From the NCBI GenBank assembly GCA_937870825.1, contig CALMZO010000213.1, positions 1 to 64,000 of the forward strand: DNA of 64,000 nucleotides. The letters are read 5' to 3'. This DNA is from an uncultured Chloroflexota bacterium. GTDB taxonomy: Bacteria > Chloroflexota > Anaerolineae > UBA4142 > SHND01. The notes beneath the pieces are model-generated. The model saw only the letters and a list, made by a program, of their open reading frames with translations. It ran no database searches and had not been told where the DNA came from. The position numbers were made by a program, and so were the translations under genes. This document shows, one piece after another, positions 52,713 through 61,267 of the stretch. Each line of letters begins with the position of its first letter. Within the stretch, counting starts at the first letter, position 1.

Positions 52713-54338
52713 ATGACTGTCGTTGTCGGACTGTTGCCCGCGTTAATTTTGTTCGCGGGCGCGCTGCTCAGTTTGCTGCCCCTCCCATTCCCGCCGCGTA
52801 CTCTCAAATGGATTCCGATTGTCGCATCCGGTTTGGCACTGCTCGCCATATTCGGTCTCGCGCCCACGTCGCAACTCTTTACGCTCTTTCCGCCGAATGA
52901 AGCTTTGCCGGCACTCTCGCTGACGCTGCAATGGAACGGCATCGCGTTGGTGTTTGGTTTGGTGATGCTGGCGGCGTTGTGCGGACGATTTTTAATTGGA
53001 TGGGAAACCGATACGCGCGCGTTCGTTATGGGCGCGTTGGTGAGCGCGGGCGGCGCGCTGTTATTTTTTGCGGCGGACAATTTTACGACGGTTGCGAGCG
53101 CGTGGATTCTGGTCGAGTTGGGTTTGCTGATTGTGCCGGCTGAAGAAGGCAAAGCGCAGGAAGCGGCGGCGCGCGCGTTCGGTTGGAACCTCGCCGCGAT
53201 TGTCTTGTGGCTTACGGCGGGGATGGTGGCATCGAATCTGGGAAGTTCGCTGCGGCTCGACGAAGTGGCGTTTGATGCGACGAGCGCGTTTTTGGTTCTC
53301 GTCGCGATTTGGATTCGCAGCGGTATTTATCCCGTTCAAGTCGCGGCAACTGCAAATTCAAACTCGCTCGGTGTGCGGCTTGGACTGCCGTTCTTGCTTG
53401 GCGGATATTTGCTCACGCGCTTTTTGATGCAGGGCAGCGCGGCAATTGCGTTTGGCGCAGAGCTCAAAATCCTAACCTTGCTCGCGGTGGGCGCGAGTGC
53501 ATTGATTGTTGTGGGACAGATGCACGGCAGTGACGCGTTGACGTGGAGCGTGCGCGCCGTGGGCGCGACGATGCTGCTGCTGCCATTGTTCATCAGTCTC
53601 CGCGCTGCTTTGGCTGTAAGCGTGTGGCTCGCGCCGGCGTTGTATGTCGTCTGCCATTTTTTGGAATTGGGGATGCAGTGGCGCGCAGAGCCGCCGCGTC
53701 TGCGGTTGACGATGGCTATTTGGATTGCTGTACTGCTGATGCTTGCAGGACTGCCATTGGCGCCGACGTTTTGGACGCGTGTTGGATTGCTCGCATCGGC
53801 GTACGCGACCGCCGGAATTTTTTTGTGGCTGTTGTTGGTTGCAACCATGTCGCTCTTGCTGATTCCCGTCTGGCGCGAAATTTTCGCGAGCGGACAGGTG
53901 GCACCGCGAGAGCCAACTTGTTTTGACTACGCCGCGTTGGCGTTGGTTGGATTGCCTGCGCTTGGGTTGAGTGTTGTCCCATTTGTTTTTCTGGCGCCGT
54001 TCGGCAATGCGGCGCAAGCGAGCGGCGCACAGGTATACAACGCGTTGTTTCAGCCCACGAATGTTGCGTCGTTAATTTTTTTGCTCGCGGGAATCGGCGT
54101 GCCGCTGCTCGCATCGTTCGAATTGGCGCGCCGCTGGACGCCGCGCGCGAATTTGCTGCCGCTGCCTGTAACGAACGCATTGGATTTAACGGGCGTCTCA
54201 ATTTTTCTGGACCGCGGATATCGGTTGGTGCGCGCGCTGGTTCAGCAAGGAATCACGGTATTGGAACAACCGCCGATGGCATGGCTCTTGTTTTTGATTA
54301 TTTGGGTCGCCATCTGGGTAATCGGTCTGAGTAGATGA
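52713..54338 (+). CDS. Orphan NuoN/MrpD-like membrane protein
   Basis: A 541-residue protein with about 14 membrane segments, resembling the proton-translocating antiporter-like subunits of complex I and Mrp (Proton_antipo_M type) in overall layout. The region that normally reads K..FPFH..L is here IWIRSGIYPVQVA, so the key Lys is Arg and the His is Gln. No other nuo or mrp gene is nearby. It may be a specialised or degenerate member, and ion transport should be treated as unproven. Confidence 0.65.
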   Translation: MTVVVGLLPALILFAGALLSLLPLPFPPRTLKWIPIVASGLALLAIFGLAPTSQLFTLFPPNEALPALSLTLQWNGIALVFGLVMLAALCGRFLIGWETDTRAFVMGALVSAGGALLFFAADNFTTVASAWILVELGLLIVPAEEGKAQEAAARAFGWNLAAIVLWLTAGMVASNLGSSLRLDEVAFDATSAFLVLVAIWIRSGIYPVQVAATANSNSLGVRLGLPFLLGGYLLTRFLMQGSAAIAFGAELKILTLLAVGASALIVVGQMHGSDALTWSVRAVGATMLLLPLFISLRAALAVSVWLAPALYVVCHFLELGMQWRAEPPRLRLTMAIWIAVLLMLAGLPLAPTFWTRVGLLASAYATAGIFLWLLLVATMSLLLIPVWREIFASGQVAPREPTCFDYAALALVGLPALGLSVVPFVFLAPFGNAAQASGAQVYNALFQPTNVASLIFLLAGIGVPLLASFELARRWTPRANLLPLPVTNALDLTGVSIFLDRGYRLVRALVQQGITVLEQPPMAWLLFLIIWVAIWVIGLSR

Positions 54339-54363
54339 AACGGAATGCCATTTGAGGTGTGAG

Positions 54364-55440
54364 ATGAAACGATATTTCCTGTTCTGGTGTATTGTGTTTT
54401 TGATGGGCGGATGCAGCCGCGTTGTGCCGACACCGCTGCCGACGCCGGAGCCGCTGCCGACAAACATCGTTGTAATGACGCCGATTGACTTACCGACGAG
54501 AACACCGCCGCCGCTCGACGAGCCACAACTCTTGGAACTCAAGAAATTGCTCAAGCGCGGCTTGGACGAACAAAGCGGTGACGTGCTGGCGAATACGATT
54601 TCCTTCAACAAATGGGTCGCGTCCATTTATCGGCAAGGCGGGACTCCGCCGATTGACCCGCGCCGTGGTTTGAATCTGTCGCTGCAATTCGCCAAAGAAA
54701 ACAAACTGACCATTGATATTGACCGCCCCACGTATGAGCCGCGTTGGAGTGTACCGGTCGGCGACACGTCCGTCTTGGTGATGGCATATCCCAAAGAGGG
54801 TGAACCGTATCACGCGCATTTGTATATCCAGCGCGAACCGAGCGCCTGGCGCTATACCGGAATTCTGACGCGCATTCCGTACTATGACGCGCCGAGTGTG
54901 GCGCAGCTGTTGGCAAATCCCACCCGGTACGAGGGCAAAGAATACATGTACGTCGGCGCGTACCAACCGAAAGCGACGCCACCCGCGAATGCGGGGACCG
55001 CGCCGGAAAATGCCGCGTTCGTCCTTGACACATTTTCCGGTGCGCTGTGGGTGAAAATGCTCGATGCGCCGTACGTGGACAAGCTGCCGCCGGATGCCGA
55101 CTCGCGCGCAGGACAAAATGTCCGCGTCTTTGGCACCATCAAATTGAACAACGGCGTGCCTTACCTCGAAAGCGACAGCGCAGAATTTATTCCGCCGAAC
55201 ACGTGGGCGCACGTACAGGGCATTGTCGAAAAAGTGGACGCATCCACGCGCACCATCACCGTCAAACCGAATGGCAGCGGCGCGGCGACACTGAAATTGA
55301 CCGAGACCTCATTTGTCTCATTGCCCGATGCGATGCGCGGCAGTTTCCCAGATGTGAAAACGGGGCAGACGGTGGATGCAATCGGCGTGCCGCAACAAGA
55401 CGGAACGCTGCTTGTCGAAGAATTGTTCATCGGCAAATAA
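54364..55440 (+). CDS. Putative lipoprotein with two beta-domain segments
   Basis: A 358-residue protein with signal FLFWCIVFLMGGC, lipobox LMGGC and mature Cys. A Pro-rich linker is followed by a domain (ISFNKWVASIYRQGG) and a C-terminal OB-like or beta-barrel part (GQNVRVFGTIKLNNG, AHVQGIVEKVDASTR, VDAIGVPQQDG) of the type used in nucleic-acid-free OB folds and DUF5666-like proteins. No enzyme motif is seen. ATG 54364 has GAGGTG upstream. Confidence 0.75.
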   Translation: MKRYFLFWCIVFLMGGCSRVVPTPLPTPEPLPTNIVVMTPIDLPTRTPPPLDEPQLLELKKLLKRGLDEQSGDVLANTISFNKWVASIYRQGGTPPIDPRRGLNLSLQFAKENKLTIDIDRPTYEPRWSVPVGDTSVLVMAYPKEGEPYHAHLYIQREPSAWRYTGILTRIPYYDAPSVAQLLANPTRYEGKEYMYVGAYQPKATPPANAGTAPENAAFVLDTFSGALWVKMLDAPYVDKLPPDADSRAGQNVRVFGTIKLNNGVPYLESDSAEFIPPNTWAHVQGIVEKVDASTRTITVKPNGSGAATLKLTETSFVSLPDAMRGSFPDVKTGQTVDAIGVPQQDGTLLVEELFIGK

Positions 55441-55483
55441 ATATAAAAACTCCGATGTCGGCAAGACATCGGAGTTTTTATAT
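55441..55483 (+). terminator. Strong terminator after lipoprotein gene
   Basis: A perfect 19-bp stem whose core is AAAAACTCCGATGTC, with a 5-nt loop GGCAA. The 3' side is T-rich, and the symmetrical A/T ends allow action in both directions. Confidence 0.92.
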
Positions 55484-55556
55484 TTGGAACAAAATTTCAA
55501 ACTCTATCGTCACACTAGCAGGAAGCAATTCATAGTACCAACACAGGAGGAGATTT

Positions 55557-56303
55557 GTGTTAAAACGTTTTGTTCAGGTTGGCGGAGTTTTGGGCATCAG
55601 CGTCATTGTCCTGGTGGCAGTAATTGGGCTCGCGGCGCGCACAGAATCGGCAAACGCGCAAGCCCAATCCGAACAACCCACGCGGCGCACAATTGCCGTT
55701 TCCGGTACGGGGCGCGCAAGTGCAACACCCGACGAAGCGACCATCAACATCGGCGTACAAATTAACGCGCCAACCTTGGCAGAGGCGACCAAGCAAGCGA
55801 GCGATGCAATGACAAAGGTGCTTGCCGCCATCAAAGCCCAAGGAGTCAACGAAAAGGACATTCAGACCAGCAGTTACAACGTCAATCCAATCACAAATTA
55901 TCGCGAAGGCGAACCGCCGCTCGTGACGGGGTACCAGGTGATGAACATTGTCACGGTCAAAGTAAAGAACATGGACAATGTTGGCAAAGTCCTTGATGCC
56001 GGAATGGGCGCAGGCGCGAACTATCTCGGCGGCGTCTTCTTTGGCGTTGCCGACCCGACAAAATACCAGGACGAAGCGCGCACGGACGCGGTCAAAAAAG
56101 CAACCGCTGTCGCACAAGCGCTCGCACAAGCCGCGGGCGTAAAAGTGGGCAGGGTCGTTTCTGTGAATGAAGGCGCGGTCAGTTCGCCACTGCCTGCGGA
56201 TGGACGCGTATTCGCGCAGGACTCCGCAAGCGCGGGTCCTGTGGAACCCGGCTCGCTCGAAATTTCGACGAACGTGGTAATGATATTTGAAATGACAGAA
56301 TAA
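55557..56303 (+). CDS. SIMPL domain (DUF541) secreted protein
   Basis: A 248-residue exported protein: hydrophobic segment GVLGISVIVLVAVIGLA with a cleavage site after ANAQA, then a SIMPL domain. The signature ISVSGTGRASATPDEATI-like start reads IAVSGTGRASATPDEATI, and LAQAAGVKVGRVVSVNEG closes the fold. SIMPL proteins form ring-like oligomers in some bacteria and are linked to outer-envelope stress; exact role unknown. GTG 55557 is preceded by AGGAGGAG. A paralogue follows 26 bp later. Confidence 0.92.
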   Translation: MLKRFVQVGGVLGISVIVLVAVIGLAARTESANAQAQSEQPTRRTIAVSGTGRASATPDEATINIGVQINAPTLAEATKQASDAMTKVLAAIKAQGVNEKDIQTSSYNVNPITNYREGEPPLVTGYQVMNIVTVKVKNMDNVGKVLDAGMGAGANYLGGVFFGVADPTKYQDEARTDAVKKATAVAQALAQAAGVKVGRVVSVNEGAVSSPLPADGRVFAQDSASAGPVEPGSLEISTNVVMIFEMTE

Positions 56304-56329
56304 GAAATAGTTTCCGGAGGAAAACAAAA

Positions 56330-57115
56330 ATGAGTCGCCTAAATAAATTTGGAATTCCCGTACTGCTTGCAGGCGGTGCGCTGCTTGCGGTGACACTGTT
56401 CGCCGTGGCAAATACAATCGGTCTGCCAAAAACCGCGCACGCGCAATCACCAACACCAACGCCCGGCGCACAACCGACCACCATCAAAAGTGACATTGGC
56501 GTTTCGGGGACCGGACGCGTGTTCGTGACACCCGATACCGCGATTGCGAGCATCGGCGTCGAAATCACCGCGCCGACATTGGCGCAAGCGACCAAAGAAA
56601 GCAGTGAAAAAATGGCGGCGGTCTTGAGCGCCATCAAAGCACAGGGCGTTGACGCCAAAGATATTCAAACCACGAGCTACAATGTCTTTCCGCTCACCAA
56701 CAATCCAAAGGAAGGCGAATCGCCGACCGTCACCGCATACCGCGTAAGCAATCTCGTGTCAGTCAAAGTGCGCAAGGTTGCAGATGTGGGCAAAGTGTTG
56801 GATGCCGCGTTGGCAGCCGGGGCAAACTCTATCAACAGTGTATTCTTTACGGTGGATGACCCGACCAAAGCGCAAGACGAAGCACGCACGCTCGCAGTCA
56901 AAGACGCGATGGCAAAAGCGCAAACGCTTGCAACCGCAGCCGGTGTTAAAGTTGGCAAGCTGTTCGCGATTAGCGAAGTGACGGGCACCGTGATTCCGCT
57001 CTACCGAGGCGCGTTTGAATCCGCACCTGCGGCAGGCGGCGGAGCCGGTCCTATCGAAACGGGTTCGACTGAAATCACGGTCAACGTCGAACTGCATTTT
57101 GAAATTGCACAATAA
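56330..57115 (+). CDS. SIMPL domain (DUF541) secreted protein, paralogue
   Basis: A 261-residue exported protein clearly duplicated from its neighbour: the same layout with signal LLAGGALLAVTLFAVA and ATAGVKVGKLFAISEV near the end. Identity to the neighbour looks roughly half over the domain. The conservation of both copies side by side suggests hetero-oligomers or separate partners. Strong Shine-Dalgarno (CGGAGG) before ATG 56330. The gene ends at a strong terminator. Confidence 0.92.
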   Translation: MSRLNKFGIPVLLAGGALLAVTLFAVANTIGLPKTAHAQSPTPTPGAQPTTIKSDIGVSGTGRVFVTPDTAIASIGVEITAPTLAQATKESSEKMAAVLSAIKAQGVDAKDIQTTSYNVFPLTNNPKEGESPTVTAYRVSNLVSVKVRKVADVGKVLDAALAAGANSINSVFFTVDDPTKAQDEARTLAVKDAMAKAQTLATAAGVKVGKLFAISEVTGTVIPLYRGAFESAPAAGGGAGPIETGSTEITVNVELHFEIAQ

Positions 57116-57157
57116 AGAAAAACTCGGTCATGCGCGCATGTGACCGAGTTTTTCTTT
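57114..57157 (+). terminator. Terminator after the SIMPL genes
   Basis: A 17-bp perfect stem (AAAGAAAAACTCGGTCA and complement) with a 10-nt loop, itself palindromic (TGCGCGCATG). A T-rich 3' side follows. Confidence 0.9.
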
Positions 57158-57212
57158 GACGAGGACATAGAACACATGTTTCATTCGGATAGCGATTCCG
57201 TGCGCGAATCCG

Positions 57213-57247
57213 TTGACAGCGAACAAAAGTGCTAGTAGAATTAGCAC
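57213..57247 (+). promoter_or_regulatory. Promoter with overlapping operator before NurA gene
   Basis: TTGACA (57213-57218), 17-bp spacer, TAGAAT (57236-57241): the best -35 in the window. An inverted repeat GTGCTA...TAGCAC (57229-57234 and 57242-57247) brackets the -10 box, a position suited to a repressor. The leader to the NurA start is about 100 nt. Confidence 0.7.
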
Positions 57248-57349
57248 AAAAGTTCGTTGGGAAACTGTCCATCCGCCCGTACCCGATTTTCAACTGTTTC
57301 CAGTTTTCCCCATCACCCATGTTAAAAATTTCGCGCAGGGGAGGTTTGT

Positions 57350-58444
57350 ATGTCGGGAACGTTCATCGGACAGCTGAATGACGCCATTGCCAAGAAAAGA
57401 GATGCGCTCAAAGTCAATTTGCATCAGAGCGGCAAACGCATTGACTCGGAATTTCGCGCCGCCGTTTTGGAACATTGGCATTCACCACTGCCGCCGCGCC
57501 GCAACACGAACAAACGTCCCGCGTACGCCATTGATGGTTCCTCGCGTCGCGCGAATTTGACGAATGGCTCTACGGTATTTGTCGCGCAAGCGCTCATCAT
57601 GGGCGAGGACCTCAACGAACCCGTCACCGACATTGAAATTCTACCCGGCACCGTGCGCGCGCAAACCATGGACCGCTTTGCGGACTTGATGCGTCAAAGT
57701 TTGGAAATTGGTTTGGCACGCGAATTTGCCGAAAAAATTCCGCAGGGCAGCATTTTGTATCTCGACGGCGCATTGTACGGCACACTGCCGCAATTGTATC
57801 CACTGCGCGCCGAAGGCATCCCCGAAGACCGCGACTTTGCGGAAATTCTGTTACGCGATTATCGCCGCCTCTTTGAATTGTGCGAGAGCCGCAGCCTTCA
57901 ACTCATCTCGATTGCAAAAACCAATCGCCAAGCCTTGTTCTCCAAAGTTTTGCAGCGACAACTGAATCGCCGCGAGATCCAAGAAATTTCCGACAGCGCG
58001 CTGTTTGACGAATTGACCGAACGCCAAGTCGGTTACTCGACGCCCGTACTCTTGGGAACGTACAGTTTTAGCGAAGGGTCCGCGACGGTAGTGATTGAAA
58101 ACGAAGGCGTCAAGGAAGAACCCGCGATTGTTTCTTTTTTCGTGCGGCTTGACGATTTGGATGATGCACTGCGAATTGATTTGCCCGCGTCGTGCATCGG
58201 ACGCAATGACCGCATCGGCGATTTGGACGTCATGCTGCTCGACTATGAAACGGTGACGCCTGTTGTGGACATGCTCCAAAGCGATTATGGCGGCGTCCAG
58301 GTGTACAACGCGCTTGCCTACGTGACCGATTTGGAAGTGCGGTTGACGAAACAAAAAATGTACGAGATTTATCTGCCGATGGTCGCCGAAGTGTTGGGCG
58401 AGGAATTGCGGATTGACCGCAGTGAACGACGCTTCGTCGAATAA
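57350..58444 (+). CDS. nurA: NurA-domain nuclease
   Basis: A 364-residue protein of the NurA family, 5'-3' nucleases that work with the HerA translocase in DNA end resection. The metal-site Asp residues are seen in YAIDGSSRRANL and ILYLDGALYGTL, with later acidic motif DLDVMLLDYET. No herA gene is in the window. Good Shine-Dalgarno (GGGGAGG) before ATG 57350. The last codons (RRFVE and stop) are the source of a tandem repeat that continues past the stop. The promoter and possible operator lie ~100 bp upstream. Confidence 0.88.
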   Translation: MSGTFIGQLNDAIAKKRDALKVNLHQSGKRIDSEFRAAVLEHWHSPLPPRRNTNKRPAYAIDGSSRRANLTNGSTVFVAQALIMGEDLNEPVTDIEILPGTVRAQTMDRFADLMRQSLEIGLAREFAEKIPQGSILYLDGALYGTLPQLYPLRAEGIPEDRDFAEILLRDYRRLFELCESRSLQLISIAKTNRQALFSKVLQRQLNRREIQEISDSALFDELTERQVGYSTPVLLGTYSFSEGSATVVIENEGVKEEPAIVSFFVRLDDLDDALRIDLPASCIGRNDRIGDLDVMLLDYETVTPVVDMLQSDYGGVQVYNALAYVTDLEVRLTKQKMYEIYLPMVAEVLGEELRIDRSERRFVE

Positions 58445-58500
58445 AAAACCTTCGTCGAATAAAAAACCTTCGTCGAATAAAGACCTTCGTCGAATAAAGA
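58431..58500. repeat. Tandem repeat of the NurA gene's 3' end
   Basis: About four copies of a 17-18 bp unit (CTTCGTCGAATAAAAAAC, later CTTCGTCGAATAAAGAC). The first copy contains the last codons and stop of the NurA gene; the following copies repeat them downstream. It runs directly into the terminator palindrome at 58501, whose first bases CCTTCG resemble the unit. Confidence 0.9.
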
Positions 58501-58550
58501 CCTTCGAGGTTGGCGATGAACCAAGTCGCAGAAACCTCAAAGGTTTTTTT
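58501..58550 (+). terminator. Terminator after NurA gene, repeat family copy
   Basis: CCTTCGAGGTT pairs with AACCTCAAAGG (one mismatch), with an inner GCGA/TCGC stem, followed by seven T. Third copy of the palindrome found also at 19645 and 50973. Confidence 0.88.
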
Positions 58551-58562
58551 ATTCATGGTAAA

Positions 58563-59267
58563 ATGCCGCACATGCCCGGTCTCACCGAATCCCGCGAACA
58601 AGCCACAACCTTTTTACTTGCCGAACACGCGCGGTTGTGTGAACTTTATCTCTCGACGCGCGAAACGGCAGAACGCCGCGTGACACTGTTTCTTACTTTG
58701 ACGACGACAATTGTCGGCGCAACAGTCGCGCTGACACAGCTGGGAATTCAGACCCTGCAACTTTTGGAAATGGCGTTCGCGTCCTCGCTCGGCATTTTTT
58801 TGCTCGGCATCATCACGTTTCATCGTTTGCTGGAGCGCAGCATGCAAGGGACGGAATATTTGCGCGCCATCAACCGCATTCATCACTTTTTTGTCGAACG
58901 CGCGCCGGAAATCAAACCGTACCTGTTTTGGGCACCGTATGATGATATTCCGCGTTATGATGCGCGCGGGGTAGGGGGCGCGGAAACGCGTGAAGTGATT
59001 TTGTTGATTGATTGTATCTTTTTAGGCGCGACGATTACGTTACTGATTTTGGTGTTGAATCAATTGGCGCTGAATACGTTCGATTTGGTGGTATGGGCTG
59101 TTCTCGCGGGCGCACTGGCATTCTTTGTTTCGCTGGGCGCGCATCAACAGTATGAAAAAATTGTTTTGGCGCGCGAAGAAAAACGCAAAGCGCGGATTGT
59201 GCGGTATCCGTTTCCCAAAGAGTTGGGCGCGGACAATGTAAAACAGTTGACGACGAATGAACCATGA
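58563..59267 (+). CDS. Membrane protein of unknown function
   Basis: About 234 residues with four hydrophobic segments in two pairs (LFLTLTTTIVGATVAL; FASSLGIFLLGIITF; VILLIDCIFLGATITLLILV; VWAVLAGALAFFVSL), separated by a soluble loop. I do not recognise the family; it resembles small bacterial membrane proteins with an N-terminal coiled segment. ATG 58563 or 58572 is the likely start. The longer open frame reads through the tandem repeat and terminator and is rejected. It overlaps the next gene by 4 bp (ATGA). Confidence 0.72.
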   Translation: MPHMPGLTESREQATTFLLAEHARLCELYLSTRETAERRVTLFLTLTTTIVGATVALTQLGIQTLQLLEMAFASSLGIFLLGIITFHRLLERSMQGTEYLRAINRIHHFFVERAPEIKPYLFWAPYDDIPRYDARGVGGAETREVILLIDCIFLGATITLLILVLNQLALNTFDLVVWAVLAGALAFFVSLGAHQQYEKIVLAREEKRKARIVRYPFPKELGADNVKQLTTNEP

Positions 59268-60457
59268 CGGTCACGAATTCTATCGTGGTCAAACCCGACC
59301 GCGTAAAAAAATTGCGGAATCAATACCCGTGGCTGTTCGCGGATGAGATTCAAGAGGTGCGCGGTGCGCCGAACGCGGGCGACGTTGTAGAATTGCAAGA
59401 GACGCGCGGCGAATTTATCGCCCGCGCGTTTTTTCATCCCACGTCACATATTGCCGCGCGTATCGTCACATACGACGCGACGGAAAAAATCAATCGCGCG
59501 TTTTTTGAAAAGCGGTTCGAGCGCGCGCGGGCGCGACGGGCGGGCGCGGTTGTGAATACCAACGCGCTGCGGCTCGTTCACGGCGAAGCTGACCGGGTGC
59601 CGGGCTTGATTGTGGACCGTTTCGCCGAAACGCTGGTCGTGCAATTTCGCAACGCGGGCGTCGAAACGTTCCGCAAGGAGATTACCCAGGCACTGAAAAA
59701 AATTTTTGCTGCGCAGGGCGCGTACGAACGCAGTGATACGCAGGCGCGCGTCGAAGAAGGATTGGAAGAGCGAGTCGGCTTGTTGTACGGCGAGGTGCCG
59801 AGTGAAATCGCGATTCACGAAGACGACGTCACCTTTTTGATGAATCCACAGGCGGGACAAAAAACGGGCTTTTATCTTGACCAACGTGACAATCGGCGCT
59901 TGCTGCGTTCACTGGTCGGACGGGAGAGCCGCGTGTTGGATGTGTACAGTTACACGGGCGGATTTTCCCTGCACGCCGCGATGGCAGGCGCGCACGCACT
60001 GGCGGTGGACAAAGACCGGGACGCGTTGAAACAATTGGAGTGGAACGCGCGCAAAAACAACTTGAGCGAACGCGTCGGCGCGCGCTGGGGTGACGCGGAA
60101 AAAATTTTGGAACAGCTCGTCCGTGAACAGCGGTCTTTCACCCACATCGTTCTCGACCCGCCGACATTGGCGAAACACAAAAACGATGTGCCATTCGCCA
60201 AGCAGCTTTTTACACGACTCGCGACGAACGCATTGCGTTTGCTCGAACCGAACGGGATGTTGTTTCTTTCGACGTGCGCGTATCACATCAGCGTCAGCGA
60301 TTTGATTGAAGCCGCGCGCATTGCGGCGAGTGACGTTTCGCGCCGGGTGAGCGTACTCACGGTGACCTATCAGCCCGCCGACCATCCGTGGATTTTGCAA
60401 ATTCCCGAGACGTTGTATCTCAAGACCCTCGTTTTGCGCGCAGAGCTGAGAGATTAG
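59264..60457 (+). CDS. RlmI-like class I rRNA methyltransferase
   Basis: A 397-residue enzyme. Residues ~1-85 form a PUA-like RNA-binding domain (RVKKLRNQYPWLFADEI). The catalytic Rossmann part has FLMNPQAGQKTGFYLDQRDN, the SAM motif VLDVYSYTGGFSLHAA, VDKDRDALKQLEWNA, and FTHIVLDPPTLAKHK as motif IV. LSTCAYHISVSDL holds the position of the catalytic Cys of m5C enzymes (TCA in RlmI: SCS). RlmI methylates 23S rRNA C1962; the same site is likely but not certain here. ATG overlaps the previous stop (ATGA). Confidence 0.9.
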   Translation: MTVTNSIVVKPDRVKKLRNQYPWLFADEIQEVRGAPNAGDVVELQETRGEFIARAFFHPTSHIAARIVTYDATEKINRAFFEKRFERARARRAGAVVNTNALRLVHGEADRVPGLIVDRFAETLVVQFRNAGVETFRKEITQALKKIFAAQGAYERSDTQARVEEGLEERVGLLYGEVPSEIAIHEDDVTFLMNPQAGQKTGFYLDQRDNRRLLRSLVGRESRVLDVYSYTGGFSLHAAMAGAHALAVDKDRDALKQLEWNARKNNLSERVGARWGDAEKILEQLVREQRSFTHIVLDPPTLAKHKNDVPFAKQLFTRLATNALRLLEPNGMLFLSTCAYHISVSDLIEAARIAASDVSRRVSVLTVTYQPADHPWILQIPETLYLKTLVLRAELRD

Positions 60458-60473
60458 AGTTTGGGGGATTGGG

Positions 60474-60513
60474 GCATCGTGCATTGTGCATTCTGCATTG
60501 TGCATTGTATAAT
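60474..60513 (+). promoter_or_regulatory. Heptameric repeat merging into a -10 box
   Basis: Five units of GCATTGT/GCATCGT/GCATTCT end in TATAAT (60508-60513), 12 nt before the ATG of the next gene. Gain or loss of one 7-bp unit would change the -35 to -10 spacing, so this could be a phase-variable promoter. Confidence 0.55.
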
Positions 60514-60525
60514 TGCATCGGACTT

Positions 60526-61203
60526 ATGGATATTCCAGAACGTGACCTTCCGCTGTTTCCACTCAATACTGTTCTCTTTCCTCGAATGCCCTTGCCGCTG
60601 CACATTTTTGAACCGCGTTATCAAGCGATGATGACGCGTTGTATTCGCGAGCGAATCGGCTTTGGCGTACTGCTGATTACGGATGGGGAAGAAGTTGGCG
60701 AAAATGTGGACACGGTGACGGTGGGAACCGTTGCGCGCATTGTGAATGTGGACGAATTGGACGACGGGCGTATGAACCTGTTGACGATGGGGGTCGTGCG
60801 ATTCCGATTGTTGAAAACGTACCATCATCATCCGTACATGTCGGGCGACATTGAGGCGTGGGAAGATGAGATGGGCGACCCCAAGGCGCTGCCCAAATTG
60901 ACGCAAGCGGCACACAAAGCGTACATCAACTATGTCGCCGACCTCGCGGACTTGATGGACGAGGGAGACCGCCCCGGGCAAATTGTTGCGCCGATGGACC
61001 CGCAGGTCCTTTCGTACACGATTGCGGCAAATCTCCAGGTGCCGAACGAAGACAAACAAAAATTGTTGGAAATTGAAACCGTCCAAGAACGTTTGGAGCG
61101 TGAATTGGATTTGTTGGAAGGCGAGCGCGGTTTTTTGCAGCGCGTGAAATTGATGCGCGAGACATTTGCGCGCAAAGATTTTGACAAGTTTAGTAACAAT
61201 TAG
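60526..61203 (+). CDS. Lon substrate-binding-domain (LON N-terminal) protein
   Basis: A 225-residue stand-alone LonN/PUA-like protein: LPLFPLNTVLFPRMPLPLHI and FEPRYQAMM are the family opening, GFGVLLITDGEEVGE the middle, and a long helical C-terminal part follows. No ATPase or protease domain is present. Such proteins are common and their substrate is unknown. ATG 60526 follows a TATAAT by 12 nt, without a Shine-Dalgarno. Confidence 0.92.
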   Translation: MDIPERDLPLFPLNTVLFPRMPLPLHIFEPRYQAMMTRCIRERIGFGVLLITDGEEVGENVDTVTVGTVARIVNVDELDDGRMNLLTMGVVRFRLLKTYHHHPYMSGDIEAWEDEMGDPKALPKLTQAAHKAYINYVADLADLMDEGDRPGQIVAPMDPQVLSYTIAANLQVPNEDKQKLLEIETVQERLERELDLLEGERGFLQRVKLMRETFARKDFDKFSNN

Positions 61204-61229
61204 TGTGATAGTGCGATAGTGTGAAAGTA
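61201..61229. repeat. Short degenerate repeat after Lon-domain gene
   Basis: GTGTGATA, GTGCGATA, GTGTGAAA: three 8-bp units directly after the stop codon. Related in style to the heptad arrays but with an 8-bp period. Confidence 0.45.
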
Positions 61230-61267
61230 GGGGGAATGCCTTGTGCTTGTACGACGGCGATTTGAGG

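Noticed and set aside
58413..58562. N-terminal extension of the membrane protein frame with Asn-Lys-Lys-Pro-Ser repeats
   Set aside because: The repeats are just the translated tandem array and terminator downstream of the NurA gene.
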